From Muraenolepis orangiensis (Eukaryota > Chordata > Actinopteri > Gadiformes > Muraenolepididae), in NCBI GenBank assembly GCA_027704905.1, contig CM051015.1, positions 18,649,841 to 18,713,840 of the forward strand: a stretch of 64,000 bases of DNA, read 5' to 3'. How positions within the stretch are numbered: position 1 is the first letter of the stretch; every line of letters starts with the position of its first letter. The notes beneath the pieces were generated by a model. That model was not told the origin of the DNA, made no database searches, and saw nothing but the letters and a program-made list of their open reading frames with translations. A program made the position numbers and the translations under genes. Shown here piece by piece: positions 52,253 to 63,277 of the stretch.

Positions 52253-52617
52253 CACATCATAGTCTTCCTCCTGGTCCCAGACATCACATCACATCAGTCT
52301 TCCTCCTGGTCCCAGACATCACATCACATCATAGTCTTCCTCCTGGTCCCAGACATCACATCACATCATAGTCTTCCTCCTGGTCCCAGACATCACATCA
52401 CATCATAGTCTTCCTCCTGGTCCCAGACATCACATCACATCATAGTCTTCCTCCTGGTCCCAGACATCACATCACATCATAGTCTTCCTCCTGGTCCCAG
52501 ACATCACATCACATCATAGTCTTCCTCCTGGTCCCAGACATCACATCACATCATAGTCTTCCTCCTGGTCCCAGACATCACATCACATTATAGTCCTCCT
52601 CCTTGTCCCAGACATCA
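52253..52617. repeat. 36-38-bp minisatellite, left block
   Basis: The unit has CATAGTCTTCCTCCTGGTCC then CAGACATCACATCACAT. The same array resumes at 53733 after the nested MITEs. Confidence 0.93.
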
Positions 52618-52625
52618 CATCACAT

Positions 52626-53724
52626 CAGTGGTGAAGCGTCCGGTCCTTCAAGGATTCAGAGACAGCAGTGGTGAAGCGTCAGGGCCTTCAAGGTATTCAG
52701 AGAAGACCCTGGAACTCTCAGATGAAACCAAAAAAATCGAATCTAATCTATACAAATTTATACAAATTTAATCAAATTTAAATCAAATGAATAAATGAGA
52801 ATGGTATCTGTGTTGTTATCTGTTATATTACAGTGTACGTTGATTTGTTTGTCTTTCTCGGTCCAATGAGAGCGTACGTTTGGATTGACAATTTGATCAA
52901 CCAATCATATAGTGATTTGTAGCCAATGGGCGTATTCTTTCAGATTTCCCCACAGCGCAATAGGGAGCTAGAAGGTATACTGGCTGGAGCGAGAGTGGAT
53001 CTAGCGTAGTGCTACGTTTTTTCTACGTAGGATTTTACGTCAAAATGGCGAAGGCCGAGATGATGGGCTGTTACTTCACTACATGGACACTGCTTTACCA
53101 AGTATGGTACACTTGGAAATTGGCTGCGACAATCTGATCTGCCTAAATGATATAAGGCATAAAGTGACTCCTCCGTGACGTCCGTCTGACTAGAAAAACG
53201 GAATTTTCCAATGGTGGGGGGTGGTGGTCTACAGCAGGGGTTCCCAAAGTGGGGGTCGCGGGACCCCGAGGGGGGGGGTCGCGAGATGATTTCAGAATCC
53301 TCTTGATGTGACCCATGAGGTTTATTTCTTTTTTATTTCTTTTTATCATTTGTATTATTATTATTATTATTGTTAATAATAACGTGAGTGACAAATAAAG
53401 GAATTCTGATTCCCACAGATTCACGACAGTATCATCATTGAATAAAAGCCACACACAATGTTCGTGATCGCGATTACCCCCCCCCCCCCCCCCCACTGGA
53501 CTTCACGATGTTCGCGATCGCGACATACCCCCCCCCCCCCGTTGGACTTCACGATGTATGCGATCACGACATACCACCCACCCCCCATATGTTGAACATA
53601 CCCCCCGACCCCGTAGGACGGTGATAGTGGGGGGGTGTCTGTTATGTTGGGGGTCGCGGGCTGAAAAGTTTGGGAACCCCTGGTCTACAGAAGGTCCAGT
53701 TGTGATAGACACGCTTCGCCACTG
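52626..53724. mobile_element. hAT-like MITE with 8-bp target-site duplication
   Basis: The ends are inverted: CAGTGGTGAAGCGTC at 52626 and GACACGCTTCGCCACTG ending at 53724. Both sides are flanked by CATCACAT (52618-52625 and 53725-53732), the 8-bp duplication size of hAT elements. The duplication sits in a repeat that is itself made of CATCACAT words, so it is consistent but not independent proof. A second CAGTGGTGAAGCGTC lies 40 bp inside the left end. No transposase is encoded. Confidence 0.75.
53235..53682. mobile_element. Nested hAT MITE (448 bp) with perfect TSD
   Basis: The ends are CAGGGGTTCCCAAAGTGG and CTTTTCAGCC-type GAAAAGTTTGGGAACCCCTG, an inverted pair. GTCTACAG flanks both sides exactly (53227-53234 and 53683-53690). 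The interior has repeated TTCACGATGTTCGCGATCGC words and C runs, with no coding capacity. It lies wholly inside the larger MITE. Confidence 0.88.
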
Positions 53725-53732
53725 CATCACAT

Positions 53733-54018
53733 CATAGTCTTCCTCCTGGTCTGTGACATCACATCACATCATAGTCTTCCTCCTGGTCTGTGACATCACA
53801 TCATAGTCTTCCTCCTGGTCCCAGGCATCACATCACATCATAGTCTTCCTCCTGGTCCCAGACATCACATCACATCATAGTCTTCCTCCTGGTCCCAGGC
53901 ATCACATCACATCACAGTCTTCCTCCTGGTCCCAGACATCACATCACATCACAGTCTTCCTCCTGGTCCCAGGCATCACATCACATCACAGTCTTCCTCC
54001 TGGTCCCAGACATCACAT
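53733..54018. repeat. 36-38-bp minisatellite, right block
   Basis: A continuation of the array at 52253-52617 with GTCTGTGACATCAC and CAGGCATCACAT variants. Confidence 0.92.
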
Positions 54019-54220
54019 CACAGCCTGGTTCCATGTGACCGAAGGAGGCCATCTTGTTTAACAAAGCGTTCCAGCCTACGCTGAGCGGCAGCTCAAAGCG
54101 AAGCTCTTCCTTTGAGCCGCAGAATTCTTTCCATTCTGTTGCTGTCTGAATCCTGGAACTCATTTTCCACTTGGTGGTCTGAGGAATGTTCTGGAGCAGC
54201 TCACTCTGTTTACTCTGGGC

Positions 54221-54253
<33 letters not shown>

Positions 54254-54462
54254 GAAATATATTTTCTTTTTATACGTCTACCACAGGGCTTTGAGCTGGC
54301 TCCTACCCATCACCCTGAGGCAACTATGGAGCTGCCTTCAGAGGGAACTAAAAAGGACCAAGTGGTGAGGAAGCTAGGGAGCTCCCTTCAAAGGGAACTA
54401 ACAATTCTCTGCTTCTTTAAAGTGGCAAGTGCCCAGGCCTGGGTGAGGTAAACAGGGGAGGA

Positions 54463-54633
<171 letters not shown>

Positions 54634-54816
54634 CACAGAGAGAGCGATAGAGAGAGAGCAACAGTGAGAGAGCAATAGAGAGAGAGAGAGAGATCCAGCG
54701 ACAGAGAGAGGGATGTAGGGTGGTGGTGTTGCCATGGAATCCGTTCAGAAGCACTGAGGGGTGAAATGGACCGCAGCTGTCCCAAAGAGGCCCTTAGGGG
54801 CCCCTTGATGACACGT

Positions 54817-54817
<1 letters not shown>

Positions 54818-54848
<31 letters not shown>
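54818..54848. repeat. (GT)n beside a pkp4 donor
   Basis: About 15 units ending five bases from the donor of exon 54853-54978. Confidence 0.96.
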
Positions 54849-54852
54849 GTAC

Positions 54853-54978
54853 CTGTGTATTGGTGTTTATGGACACCATTGGCGTCCCCCTGGTGGGTAT
54901 AAAATTGCATAGTGGTCGGTGCTCTCTGATGGTCTCTGTCCTTGATCCCCACAGCAGGAGAGGAGGTGCTGCTCACCA
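54853..54978 (-). CDS. pkp4: pkp4 coding exon (C-terminal tail)
   Basis: This 126-nt exon encodes VSSTSSPAVGIKDRDHQ and MQFYTHQGDANG, matching the PKP4 tail pattern STSSSPA...GI...MQYYNSQGDA. Phase fits both sides: the first two bases complete valine and the last base starts glycine. The acceptor CCCCTAG is the terminal, altered unit of the 41-bp minisatellite. The donor ACAG|GTACAAC runs straight into a CA array. Confidence 0.9.
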
Positions 54979-54979
54979 C

Positions 54980-57862
54980 TAGGGGTTAGACAGTACAGAG
55001 ACAGGTCATTAAGAAGCAAGTAGGGGTTAGACAGTACAGAGACAGGTCATTAAGGAGCAGGTAGGGGTTAGACGGTACAGAGACAGGTCATTAAGGAGCA
55101 GGTAGGGGTTAGACAGTACAGAGACAGGTCATTAAGGAGCAGGTAGGGGTTAGACAGTACAGAGACAGGTCATTAAGGAGCAGGTAGAGGTTAGACAGTA
55201 CAGAGACAGGTCATTAAGGAGCAGGTAGGGGTTAGACAGTACAGAGACAGGTCATTAAGGAGCAGGTAGGGGTTAGACGGTACAGAGACAGGTCATTAAG
55301 GAGCAGGTAGGGGTTAGACAGTACAGAGACAGGTCATTAAGGAGCAGGTAGGGGTTAGACAGTACAGAGACAGGTCATTAAGGAGCAGGTAGAGGTTAGA
55401 CAGTACAGAGACAGGTCATTAAGGAGCAGGTAGGGGTTAGACAGTACAGAGACAGGTCATTAAGGAGCAGGTAGGGGTTAGACAGTACAGAGACAGGTCA
55501 TTAAGGAGCAGGTAGGGGTTAGACAGTACAGAGACAGGTCATTAAGGAGCAGGTAGGGGTTAGACAGTACAGAGACAGGTCATTAAGGAGCAGGTAGGGG
55601 TTAGACAGTACAGAGACAGGTCATTAAGGAGCAGGTAGGGGTTAGACAGTACAGAGACAGGTCATTAAGGAGCAGGTAGGGGTTAGACAGTACAGAGACA
55701 GGTCATTAAGGAGCAGGTAGAGGTTAGACAGTACAGAGACAGGTCATTAAGGAGCAGGTAGGGGTTAGACAGTACAGAGACAGGTCATTAAGGAGCAGGT
55801 AGGGGTTAGACAGTACAGAGACAGGTCATTAAGGAGCAGGTAGGGGTTAGACAGTACAGAGACAGGTCATTAAGGAGCAGGTAGAGGTTAGACAGTACAG
55901 AGACAGGTCATTAAGGAGCAGGTAGGGGTTAGACAGTACAGAGACAGGTCATTAAGGAGCAGGTAGGGGTTAGACAGTACAGAGACAGGTCATTAAGGAG
56001 CAGGTAGGGGTTAGACAGTACAGAGACAGGTCATTAAGGAGCAGGTAGGGGTTAGACAGTACAGAGACAGGTCATTAAGGAGCAGGTAGGGGTTAGACAG
56101 TACAGAGACAGGTCATTAAGGAGCAGGTAGGGGTTAGACAGTACAGAGACGGGTCATTAAGGAGCAGGTAGGGGTTAGACAGTACAGAGACAGGTCATTA
56201 AGGAGCAGGTAGGGGTTAGACAGTACAGAGACGGGTCATTAAGGAGCAGGTAGGGGTTAGACAGTACAGAGACAGGTCATTAAGGAGCAGGTAGGGGTTA
56301 GACAGTACAGAGACGGGTCATTAAGGAGCAGGTAGGGGTTAGACAGTACAGAGACAGGTCATTAAGGAGCAGGTAGGGGTTAGACAGTACAGAGACGGGT
56401 CATTAAGGAGCAGGTAGGGGTTAGACAGTACAGAGACAGGTCATTAAGGAGCAGGTAGGGGTTAGACAGTACAGAGACAGGTCATTAAGGAGCAGGTAGG
56501 GGTTAGACAGTACAGAGACAGGTCATTAAGGAGCAGGTAGGGGTTAGACAGTACAGAGACAGGTCATTAAGGAGCAGGTAGGGGTTAGACAGTACAGAGA
56601 CAGGTCATTAAGGAGCAGGTAGGGGTTAGACAGTACAGAGACGGGTCATTAAGGAGCAGGTAGGGGTTAGACAGTACAGAGACAGGTCATTAAGGAGCAG
56701 GTAGGGGTTAGACAGTACAGAGACGGGTCATTAAGGAGCAGGTAGGGGTTAGACAGTACAGAGACAGGTCATTAAGGAGCAGGTAGGGGTTAGACAGTAC
56801 AGAGACAGGTCATTAAGGAGCAGGTAGGGGTTAGACAGTACAGAGACAGGTCATTAAGGAGCAGGTAGGGGTTAGACAGTACAGAGACAGGTCATTAAGG
56901 AGCAGGTAGGGGTTAGACAGTACAGAGACAGGTCATTAAGGAGCAGGTAGGGGTTAGACAGTACAGAGACAGGTCATTAAGGAGCAGGTAGGGGTTAGAC
57001 AGTACAGAGACAGGTCATTAAGGAGCAGGTAGAGGTTAGACAGTACAGAGACGGGTCATTAAGGAGCAGGTAGAGGTTAGACAGTACAGAGACAGGTCAT
57101 TAAGGAGCAGGTAGGGGTTAGACAGTACAGAGACAGGTCATTAAGGAGCAGGTAGGGGTTAGACAGTACAGAGACAGGTCATTAAGGAGCAGGTAGGGGT
57201 TAGACAGTACAGAGACAGGTCATTAAGGAGCAGGTAGGGGTTAGACAGTACAGAGACAGGTCATTAAGGAGCAGGTAGGGGTTAGACAGTACAGAGACAG
57301 GTCATTAAGGAGCAGGTAGGGGTTAGACAGTACAGAGACAGGTCATTAAGGAGCAGGTAGGGGTTAGACAGTACAGAGACAGGTCATTAAGGAGCAGGTA
57401 GGGGTTAGACAGTACAGAGACAGGTCATTAAGGAGCAGGTAGGGGTTAGACAGTACAGAGACGGGTCATTAAGGAGCAGGTAGGGGTTAGACAGTACAGA
57501 GACGGGTCATTAAGGAGCAGGTAGAGGTTAGACAGTACAGAGACAGGTCATTAAGGAGCAGGTAGGGGTTAGACAGTACAGAGACGGGTCATTAAGGAGC
57601 AGGTAGAGGTTAGACAGTACAGAGACAGGTCATTAAGGAGCAGGTAGAGGTTAGACAGTACAGAGACGGGTCATTAAGGAGCAGGTAGGGGTTAGACAGT
57701 ACAGAGACGGGTCATTAAGGAGCAGGTAGGGGTTGGGCAGTACAGAGACAGGTCATTAAGGAGCAGGTAGGGGTTAGACAGTACAGAGACGGGTCATTAA
57801 GCAGCAGGTAGGGGTTAGACGGTACAGAGACAGGTCATGAGGAGCAGGTAGGGGTTAGACGG
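54980..57862. repeat. 41-bp minisatellite filling a pkp4 intron (about 70 units)
   Basis: The unit reads AGGGGTTAGACAGTACAGAG then ACAGGTCATTAAGGAGCAGG and T. Unit starts are 41 bp apart throughout, with few variants: GTAGGGG/GTAGAGG, GACAGG/GACGGG and GACAGT/GACGGT. Low divergence implies recent expansion or homogenisation. It reaches both splice sites of the intron 54979-57874. Confidence 0.97.
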
Positions 57863-57874
57863 TACGGGCCATAC

Positions 57875-57992
57875 CGGGGTTGTTGATGGGGGAGGTCTGT
57901 GAGGACCCTGTAGGGAGGGCAGGCTGGGACCTGAAGCGGTCCCTCTCCAGTGTAGACACCGGGGTTAGGAAGTGGTTCTGACTCCAGCCCTC
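57875..57992 (-). CDS. pkp4: pkp4 coding exon (start of C-terminal tail)
   Basis: This 118-nt exon begins EGWSQNHF and carries TPVSTLERDRF, a segment that separates PKP4 from the other family members. It is Ser/Pro-rich and ends PINNP plus one base. The acceptor is TTGGTCAG. The donor CCCCG|GTATGG opens the intron that is almost entirely a 41-bp minisatellite. Confidence 0.94.
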
Positions 57993-58071
57993 CTGACCAA
58001 CACAGAAGCAACAAGCGGTTACATAAAATGATCTGGATATTATATTATAATATAACATATCATTATAATTT

Positions 58072-58075
<4 letters not shown>

Positions 58076-58102
<27 letters not shown>
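58076..58102. repeat. (TA)n microsatellite
   Basis: About 13 units. Confidence 0.95.
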
Positions 58103-58403
58103 CTCGTAATAGTCAAAAGTGAAAGTAAAAGTGCACAGCCTCTATTCCCAATGTTTCTTGACCTAGCTATGGTGGACTGAAAACCTAGTTTTACTGTATG
58201 ACTTTATTATTAATTAATTACAATATGTTAACACATGTAGTCTTGAAAGAAAACGTTATTATTGTACAAAGCCATTTTATATAAGTCTCTATTAGGACAT
58301 AGAAAACAAGTGTCACCAGAGGGCGCCACAGTACAGCAACAAGCTCTTCCTCCAGCAGAAGATCCCATACTCAAGATCCCAGCTTGCAGTGCGATGGTCC
58401 TAC

Positions 58404-58488
58404 CTTCTTGTAGATGGGCCGCAGGTCGCGGTACTGCCACAGCGTGTTGAGCACTTGGGCTGCAGACTTCACCACCTTCAGAGAGAAC
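58404..58488 (-). CDS. pkp4: pkp4 coding exon (last armadillo helices)
   Basis: This 85-nt exon encodes LKVVKSAAQVLNTLWQYRDL and ends RPIYKK, the end of the armadillo domain in PKP4 and CTNND2. Its first base completes an arginine begun in the exon before. The acceptor is TTCTCAG and the donor AAGAAG|GTAGGA. Confidence 0.95.
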
Positions 58489-58496
58489 CTGAGAAC

Positions 58497-58625
58497 AGGG
58501 GTCAGGAGAACCAGAGGTCAGGATAACAGAGGTAAGGAGAATTAGAGGTCAGGAGAACCAGAGGTCAGGAGAACCAGAGGTCAGAAGAACCAGAGGTCAG
58601 AAGAACCAGAGGTCAGGAGAAACCA
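58497..58625. repeat. 16-bp repeat CCAGAGGTCAGGAGAA
   Basis: About seven imperfect units beginning right beside the exon at 58404-58488. Confidence 0.85.
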
Positions 58626-58911
58626 GGGGTCGTGTCTCTTCAGCCTGCATGTGTGATTCAGCCGTTAACCCGGTAACAAATATAAAATAATGCATGTGAC
58701 AAACAGCCCTTCAGACTGTGTTGAAGTGACACCGTCCCCCCCCCCCCCCCCCCACACACACACGGAGCTGTAGCGTTTGAAACCCACACCTTGTCCACCA
58801 TCACCTTCATGTCCACCACCACCTTCCCTGAGGCTGCGGTGGAGCCTCGGTCCCCGAGGGCCCCCAGATGTCAGGAGGACAGAGCACTCTCCTCCAGCCA
58901 GAGGTTGTAAC

Positions 58912-59940
58912 GGTAGCGTGTATATTAACGGTAGCTTGTTGTATTAACGGTGGCGTATTGTATTAGGGATGGCGTGTTGTATTAGGGATGGCGTGTTGTA
59001 TTAACGATGGCGTGTTGTATTAGGGATGGCGTGTTGTATTAGGGATGGCGTGTTGTATTAACGATGGCGTGTTGTATTAGGGATGGCGTGTTGTATTAGC
59101 GACGGCGTGTTGTATTAACGGTGGTGTGTGTTGTATTAGCGATGGCGTGTTGTATTAGGGATGGCGTGTTGTATTAGGGATGGCGTGTTGTATTAGGGAT
59201 GGCATGTTGTATTAACGATGGCATGTTGTATTAGGGATGGCGTGTTGTATTAACGATGGCATGTTGTATTAACGATGGCGTGTTGTATTAGCGATGGCGT
59301 GTTGTATTAGGGATGGCGTGTTGTTTTAACGATGGCGTGTTGTATTAGCGATGGCGTGTTGTATTAGGGATGGCGTGTTGTATTAACGATGGCGTGTTGT
59401 ATTAGGGATGGCGTGTTGTATTAACGGTGGCGTGTTGTATTAGGGATGGCGTGTTGTATTAACGGTAGCGTGTTGTATTAGCGATGGCGTGTTGTATTAG
59501 GGATGGCGTGTTGTATTAGGGATGGCGTGTTGTATTAGGGATGGCGCGTTGTATTAACGGTGGCGTGTTGTATTAGGGATGGCGTATTGTATTAACGGTA
59601 GCGTGTTGTATTAGCGATGGCGTGTTGTATTAACGGTAGCGTGTTGTATTAGGGATGGTGTGTTGTATTAGGGATGGCGTGTTGTATTAACTGTGGCGTG
59701 TTGTATTAACTGTGGTGTGTTGTATTAGGGATGGCGTGTTGTATTAGGGATGGCGTGTTGTATTAGGGATGGCATGTTGTATTAACTGTGGCGTGTTGTA
59801 TTAACTGTGGTGTGTTGTATTAACTGTGGTGTGTTGTATTAACTGTGGTGTGTTGTATTAGCGACGGCGTGTTGTATTAACGATGCCATGTTGTACTAAA
59901 GATTGTATGTTTACTAACGATGGCGTGTTGTATTAACGAT
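58912..59940. repeat. 19-bp minisatellite in a pkp4 intron (about 54 units)
   Basis: The unit is GGGATGGCGTGTTGTATTA with GCGATGG, AACGATGG and AACGGTGG variants. It lies in the intron 58489-60506. Confidence 0.95.
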
Positions 59941-60199
59941 GGTCTGTGTATAAGCAAGATGTTATATATGTATGAAAATGTATGTAATTATATATATATA
60001 TATATGAATTTATGCTATAATTATATTCTTGTGTTGCTGATAGTTTTAATGTTGTCCACATTCTATTATACATAAATATGGTGAATCCCTCTGAGACTAA
60101 CTGGGATTAAGGGCTGTAGTCCTAAACTTTCATTACTAATCAGGATAATTATTATGATGAACTACAATGACCATGCTTCTTATTACTCTACTGGGATCC

Positions 60200-60372
60200 T
60201 AAATGAGAGAGAGAGAGTTTGTGTGTGTCTGTGCGTGTGTGTGAGTGCAAGTGTGTGAGAGTGCGAGTATGTGTGAGTGCGCGTGTACGTGTGTGTGTGT
60301 TTGTGAGTGCAAGCAAGTGTGTGAGTGTGGGAGTATGCAAGTGTGTGGGAGTATGCGTGTGCGTGCGTGTGT

Positions 60373-60461
<89 letters not shown>

Positions 60462-60500
60462 AGTATGTGTGTGTGTGCGCGTGTGAGTATGCGTGTGTGT
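60200..60500. repeat. GT-rich complex array beside a pkp4 donor
   Basis: GTGTGAGTGCAAGT-type words around about 85 bp of pure GT. Confidence 0.95.
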
Positions 60501-60506
60501 GCCCAC

Positions 60507-60699
60507 CTGTCCCCACGGATCTTGGTGATGTTGACCAGCTTCTCGATGCCCCCGGTGTCTGCCAGGGCCTTGGCGTTCTCCATGTTCCTGGTGGTCACCT
60601 CGTGGAGCGTACAGCAGACCGCCGCCACAGTCTCATCACACAGCTGGGGGGTGTTACCCCCCGGGAGACGGTTCACCAGGTCTCTCATAGCATACTTAC
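60507..60699 (-). CDS. pkp4: pkp4 coding exon (armadillo repeat)
   Basis: This 193-nt exon encodes KYAMRDLVNRLPGGN, CDETVAAVCCTLHEVT and NMENAKALADTGGIEKLVNI, typical of the last armadillo repeats. The acceptor is CTCTCCAG and the first bases of the exon are GTAAGTAT, identical to a strong 5' splice site. The reading frame demands that these bases are exonic (glycine-lysine-tyrosine). The donor is ACAG|GTGGGC, shortly followed by a CA-type array in sense orientation. Confidence 0.95.
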
Positions 60700-60702
60700 C
60701 TG

Positions 60703-61017
60703 GAGAGGGGGGGAGAGAGGGAGGGAGGGGGACAGAGGGGGGGGGGGGCAGAGGGGGGGGGGGGGCAGAGAAGGAGGGGGGGGAGAGAGGGCAGAGAGGG
60801 AAAGAGGGTAGAGAACAAGAGAGGGGGAGAGATAGGGAAAGAGAGGGGGAGAGGGGGAGAGATAGGGAAAGAGAGGGGGAGAGAGGGAGGGGTAGAGATA
60901 GGGAGGGGGAGAGAAGGGGATGGGGAGAGAGAGAGGGGGATAGAGAGAGAGCGAGAGACAGAGACAGAGAAAGAAAGAGAAAAGGGGGAAGAGACAGAGT
61001 ACGATAGAGAGAGGAGG
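60703..61017. repeat. Purine-only G/GA array beside a pkp4 acceptor
   Basis: GGGGGAGAGAGGGAGG-type sequence over about 310 bp; in the transcript it is a long pyrimidine tract ending at the acceptor. Confidence 0.95.
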
Positions 61018-61042
61018 GAGATTGAAAAGTAATTTAGTCCAC

Positions 61043-61590
61043 TAGTGTGTTGGGTGTGTTGAAGGGTTTAGTTGGATGTGTTGGATGGTTGAGTTGGATG
61101 TGTTGGATGGTTGAGTTGGATGTGTTGGATGGTTGAGTTGGATGTGTTGGATGGTTGAGTTGGATGTGTTGGATGGTTGAGTTGGATGTGTTGGATGGTT
61201 GAGTTGGATGGTTTAGTTGGATGTGTTGGTTGGATGTTAGATGGTTGAGTTGGATGTGCTGGATGGTTTAGTTGGATGTGTTGGATGGTTGAGTTGGATG
61301 TGTTGGATGGTTGAGTTGGATGTGCTGGATGGTTTAGTTGGATGTGTTGGATGGTTGAGTTGGATGTGTTGGATGGTTGAGTTGGATGTGTTGGATGGTT
61401 GAGTCGGATGGTTGAGTTGGATGTGTTGGATGGTTGAGTTGGATGTGTTGGATGGTTGAGTTGGATGTGTTGGATGGTTGAGTCGGATGGTTGAGTTGGA
61501 TGTGTTGGATGGTTGAGTTGGATGTGTTGGTTGGATGTGTTGGATGGTTTAGTTGGATGTGTTGGTTGGCTGTTGGATGGATGTGTTGAT
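61043..61590. repeat. 22-bp minisatellite in a pkp4 intron (about 25 units)
   Basis: The unit is GTTGGATGTGTTGGATGGTT plus GA. The array ends about 10 bp from the donor of the exon at 61596. Confidence 0.94.
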
Positions 61591-61595
61591 CCCAC

Positions 61596-61746
61596 CTATG
61601 AGCTCCTTGTTGCGGACATCCAGGGCCATGTTCCGCAGGGCTGTGGCGACGGAGGACACCACCCGGTCGTTATCCATCCTCAGCAGCTCCACCAGGATGG
61701 GAAGACCCTTCTCCTTCCGGACCGCCGCACGGATGTACCACGCAAA
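61596..61746 (-). CDS. pkp4: pkp4 coding exon (armadillo repeat)
   Basis: This 151-nt exon encodes YIRAAVRKEKGLPILVELL, then RMDNDRVVSSVATALRNMAL and DVRNKELI, among the most conserved stretches of the family. It starts in phase 0 after GNWK and leaves one base (G) that completes a glycine with the next exon. The acceptor is TATAG directly after a TG array, so the array serves as its polypyrimidine tract. The donor ATAG|GTGGGA lies about 10 nt from a 22-bp minisatellite. Confidence 0.95.
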
Positions 61747-61747
61747 C

Positions 61748-61877
<130 letters not shown>

Positions 61878-62413
61878 GTGTAACGTGAATGTGTGTAGAT
61901 GTAGAAACATTCCATATGTTCTAGAAACGTTCCATATGTTCTAGAAACATTATCTTTATTCTAGGAACATTCTATATGTTCTAGAAACTATGTTCTATAT
62001 TCTAGAACATGTGTGCATGTGTGTGACCTCATGGGCGGGCCATTAAATGTGATGTGAGCAGACTATCAGAGAATCCACAGAGTAGGTCCTGACTACCAGG
62101 CTGTATCTGGTGTCCTAACCACTGAAGTCCCTGGAGGAGGATCCTTCATCTGGGTTCCTCCTCAAGGTTCTCCTCTCTGGGTTTGGGGAGGTTCTCCTTC
62201 AAGTACTTTAGAGGGCTGCGAAGTCCTTTGAGTCTCCCACTGCGATATGCAGCTAAACTAGCTAACAAGCTGCACAAGCTAAAATAGCGGGACTCGTTCC
62301 TGTAGGTAGGGGTGTTTGAAAGAGAGGAGGTGGAGGAGTGATGGGGGAGGAGGTGGAACAGTTATGGAGGAGTGATGGAGGGTAGAGGAGTGATGGGAGG
62401 AGGAGTGTCTCAC

Positions 62414-62587
62414 CTTCCAGTTCCCAGCCGAGAGGTTCTGTAGGGAGCCGGCGGCCCCCTCCAGGGTGGCAGGGTTGGAGCTCTCAGCCAGCAGGGTGAG
62501 GTAGGGCTTCACCACCGCAGGGTGCCACAGCATCTCCGCCCCCTGGGGGGCCTTGGAGAACCCGGGGATAGGCCCCACGCCGTCCCA
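62414..62587 (-). CDS. pkp4: pkp4 coding exon (armadillo repeats)
   Basis: This 174-nt exon (58 codons, phase 0 to 0) starts WDGVGPIPG and carries LWHPAVVKPYLTLLAESS and ends LQNLSAGNWK, which are signature segments of the p120/PKP4 armadillo domain. The acceptor reads TTTATCAG|TGG and the donor AAG|GTGAGA. It joins the previous exon as QEDT-WDG without a frame change. Confidence 0.95.
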
Positions 62588-62820
62588 CTGATAAATACAC
62601 CAATACACTGATCAATAAATACATCAATAGATCAATACCCCAATACACAGATCAATAAATACATCAGTAGACCAATACACTGATCAATAAATACATCAGT
62701 AGACCAATACACCAATCAATAAATACATCAATAGATCAATACCCTAATACAAACATCAATCAATACATGATTAGACCAATACACTGATCAATAAATACAT
62801 CAAAACACCAATACACTGAT
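62588..62820. repeat. Imperfect repeat of CAATAAATACATCAATAGA
   Basis: Units of roughly 38 bp with CCAATACACTGATCAATAAA. It fills the intron between the exons at 62587 and 62843. Confidence 0.85.
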
Positions 62821-62842
62821 AAGTGTGTGTGTGTGTGTCTAC

Positions 62843-63037
62843 CGTGTCCTCTTGCAGGCTCTTCTTCTTCCTCTTCTTCTTGCGTCCCCAGCAGCTGGAG
62901 TCTGTCTCCCCCCTGCCGGGGGAGTCTCTCCCCAGCAGGACGTCTGTCTCCCTCCCCCCCAGCAGGTGGGAGGGAGGGACCTCCAGCTCCAGACGGTAGG
63001 ACAGGTTCCTCAGGGTGCAGATACAGTTCTCCACGAT
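62843..63037 (-). CDS. pkp4: pkp4 coding exon (armadillo repeat with basic loop)
   Basis: This 195-nt exon (65 codons, phase 0 at both ends) contains CTLRNLSYRLELEVP, a hallmark of the p120-catenin family, followed by a long inter-helix insertion rich in D, G and S and a basic cluster KKKRKKK. In p120 relatives a lysine-rich loop in the sixth armadillo repeat is linked to nuclear localisation and lipid or RhoA contacts, so the same role is likely here (inference). The acceptor is CCCCCAG after a CT/CCCT array and the donor is ACG|GTAGAC followed by a short CA array. The next exon upstream is not in the window. Confidence 0.93.
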
Positions 63038-63056
63038 CTGGGGGAGGGAGGGAGGG

Positions 63057-63277
<221 letters not shown>

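Noticed and set aside
54980..57862. Interstitial telomere (GGGGTTAG words)
   Set aside because: The motif occurs once per 41-bp unit and not as tandem TTAGGG; the same applies to TTAGGGTTAGGG at 32702 and 46983, which belong to an interspersed repeat.
58780..58905. Codon-like GC-rich stretch between pkp4 exons
   Set aside because: Frames give no PKP4 segment and the flanking exons already join in phase.
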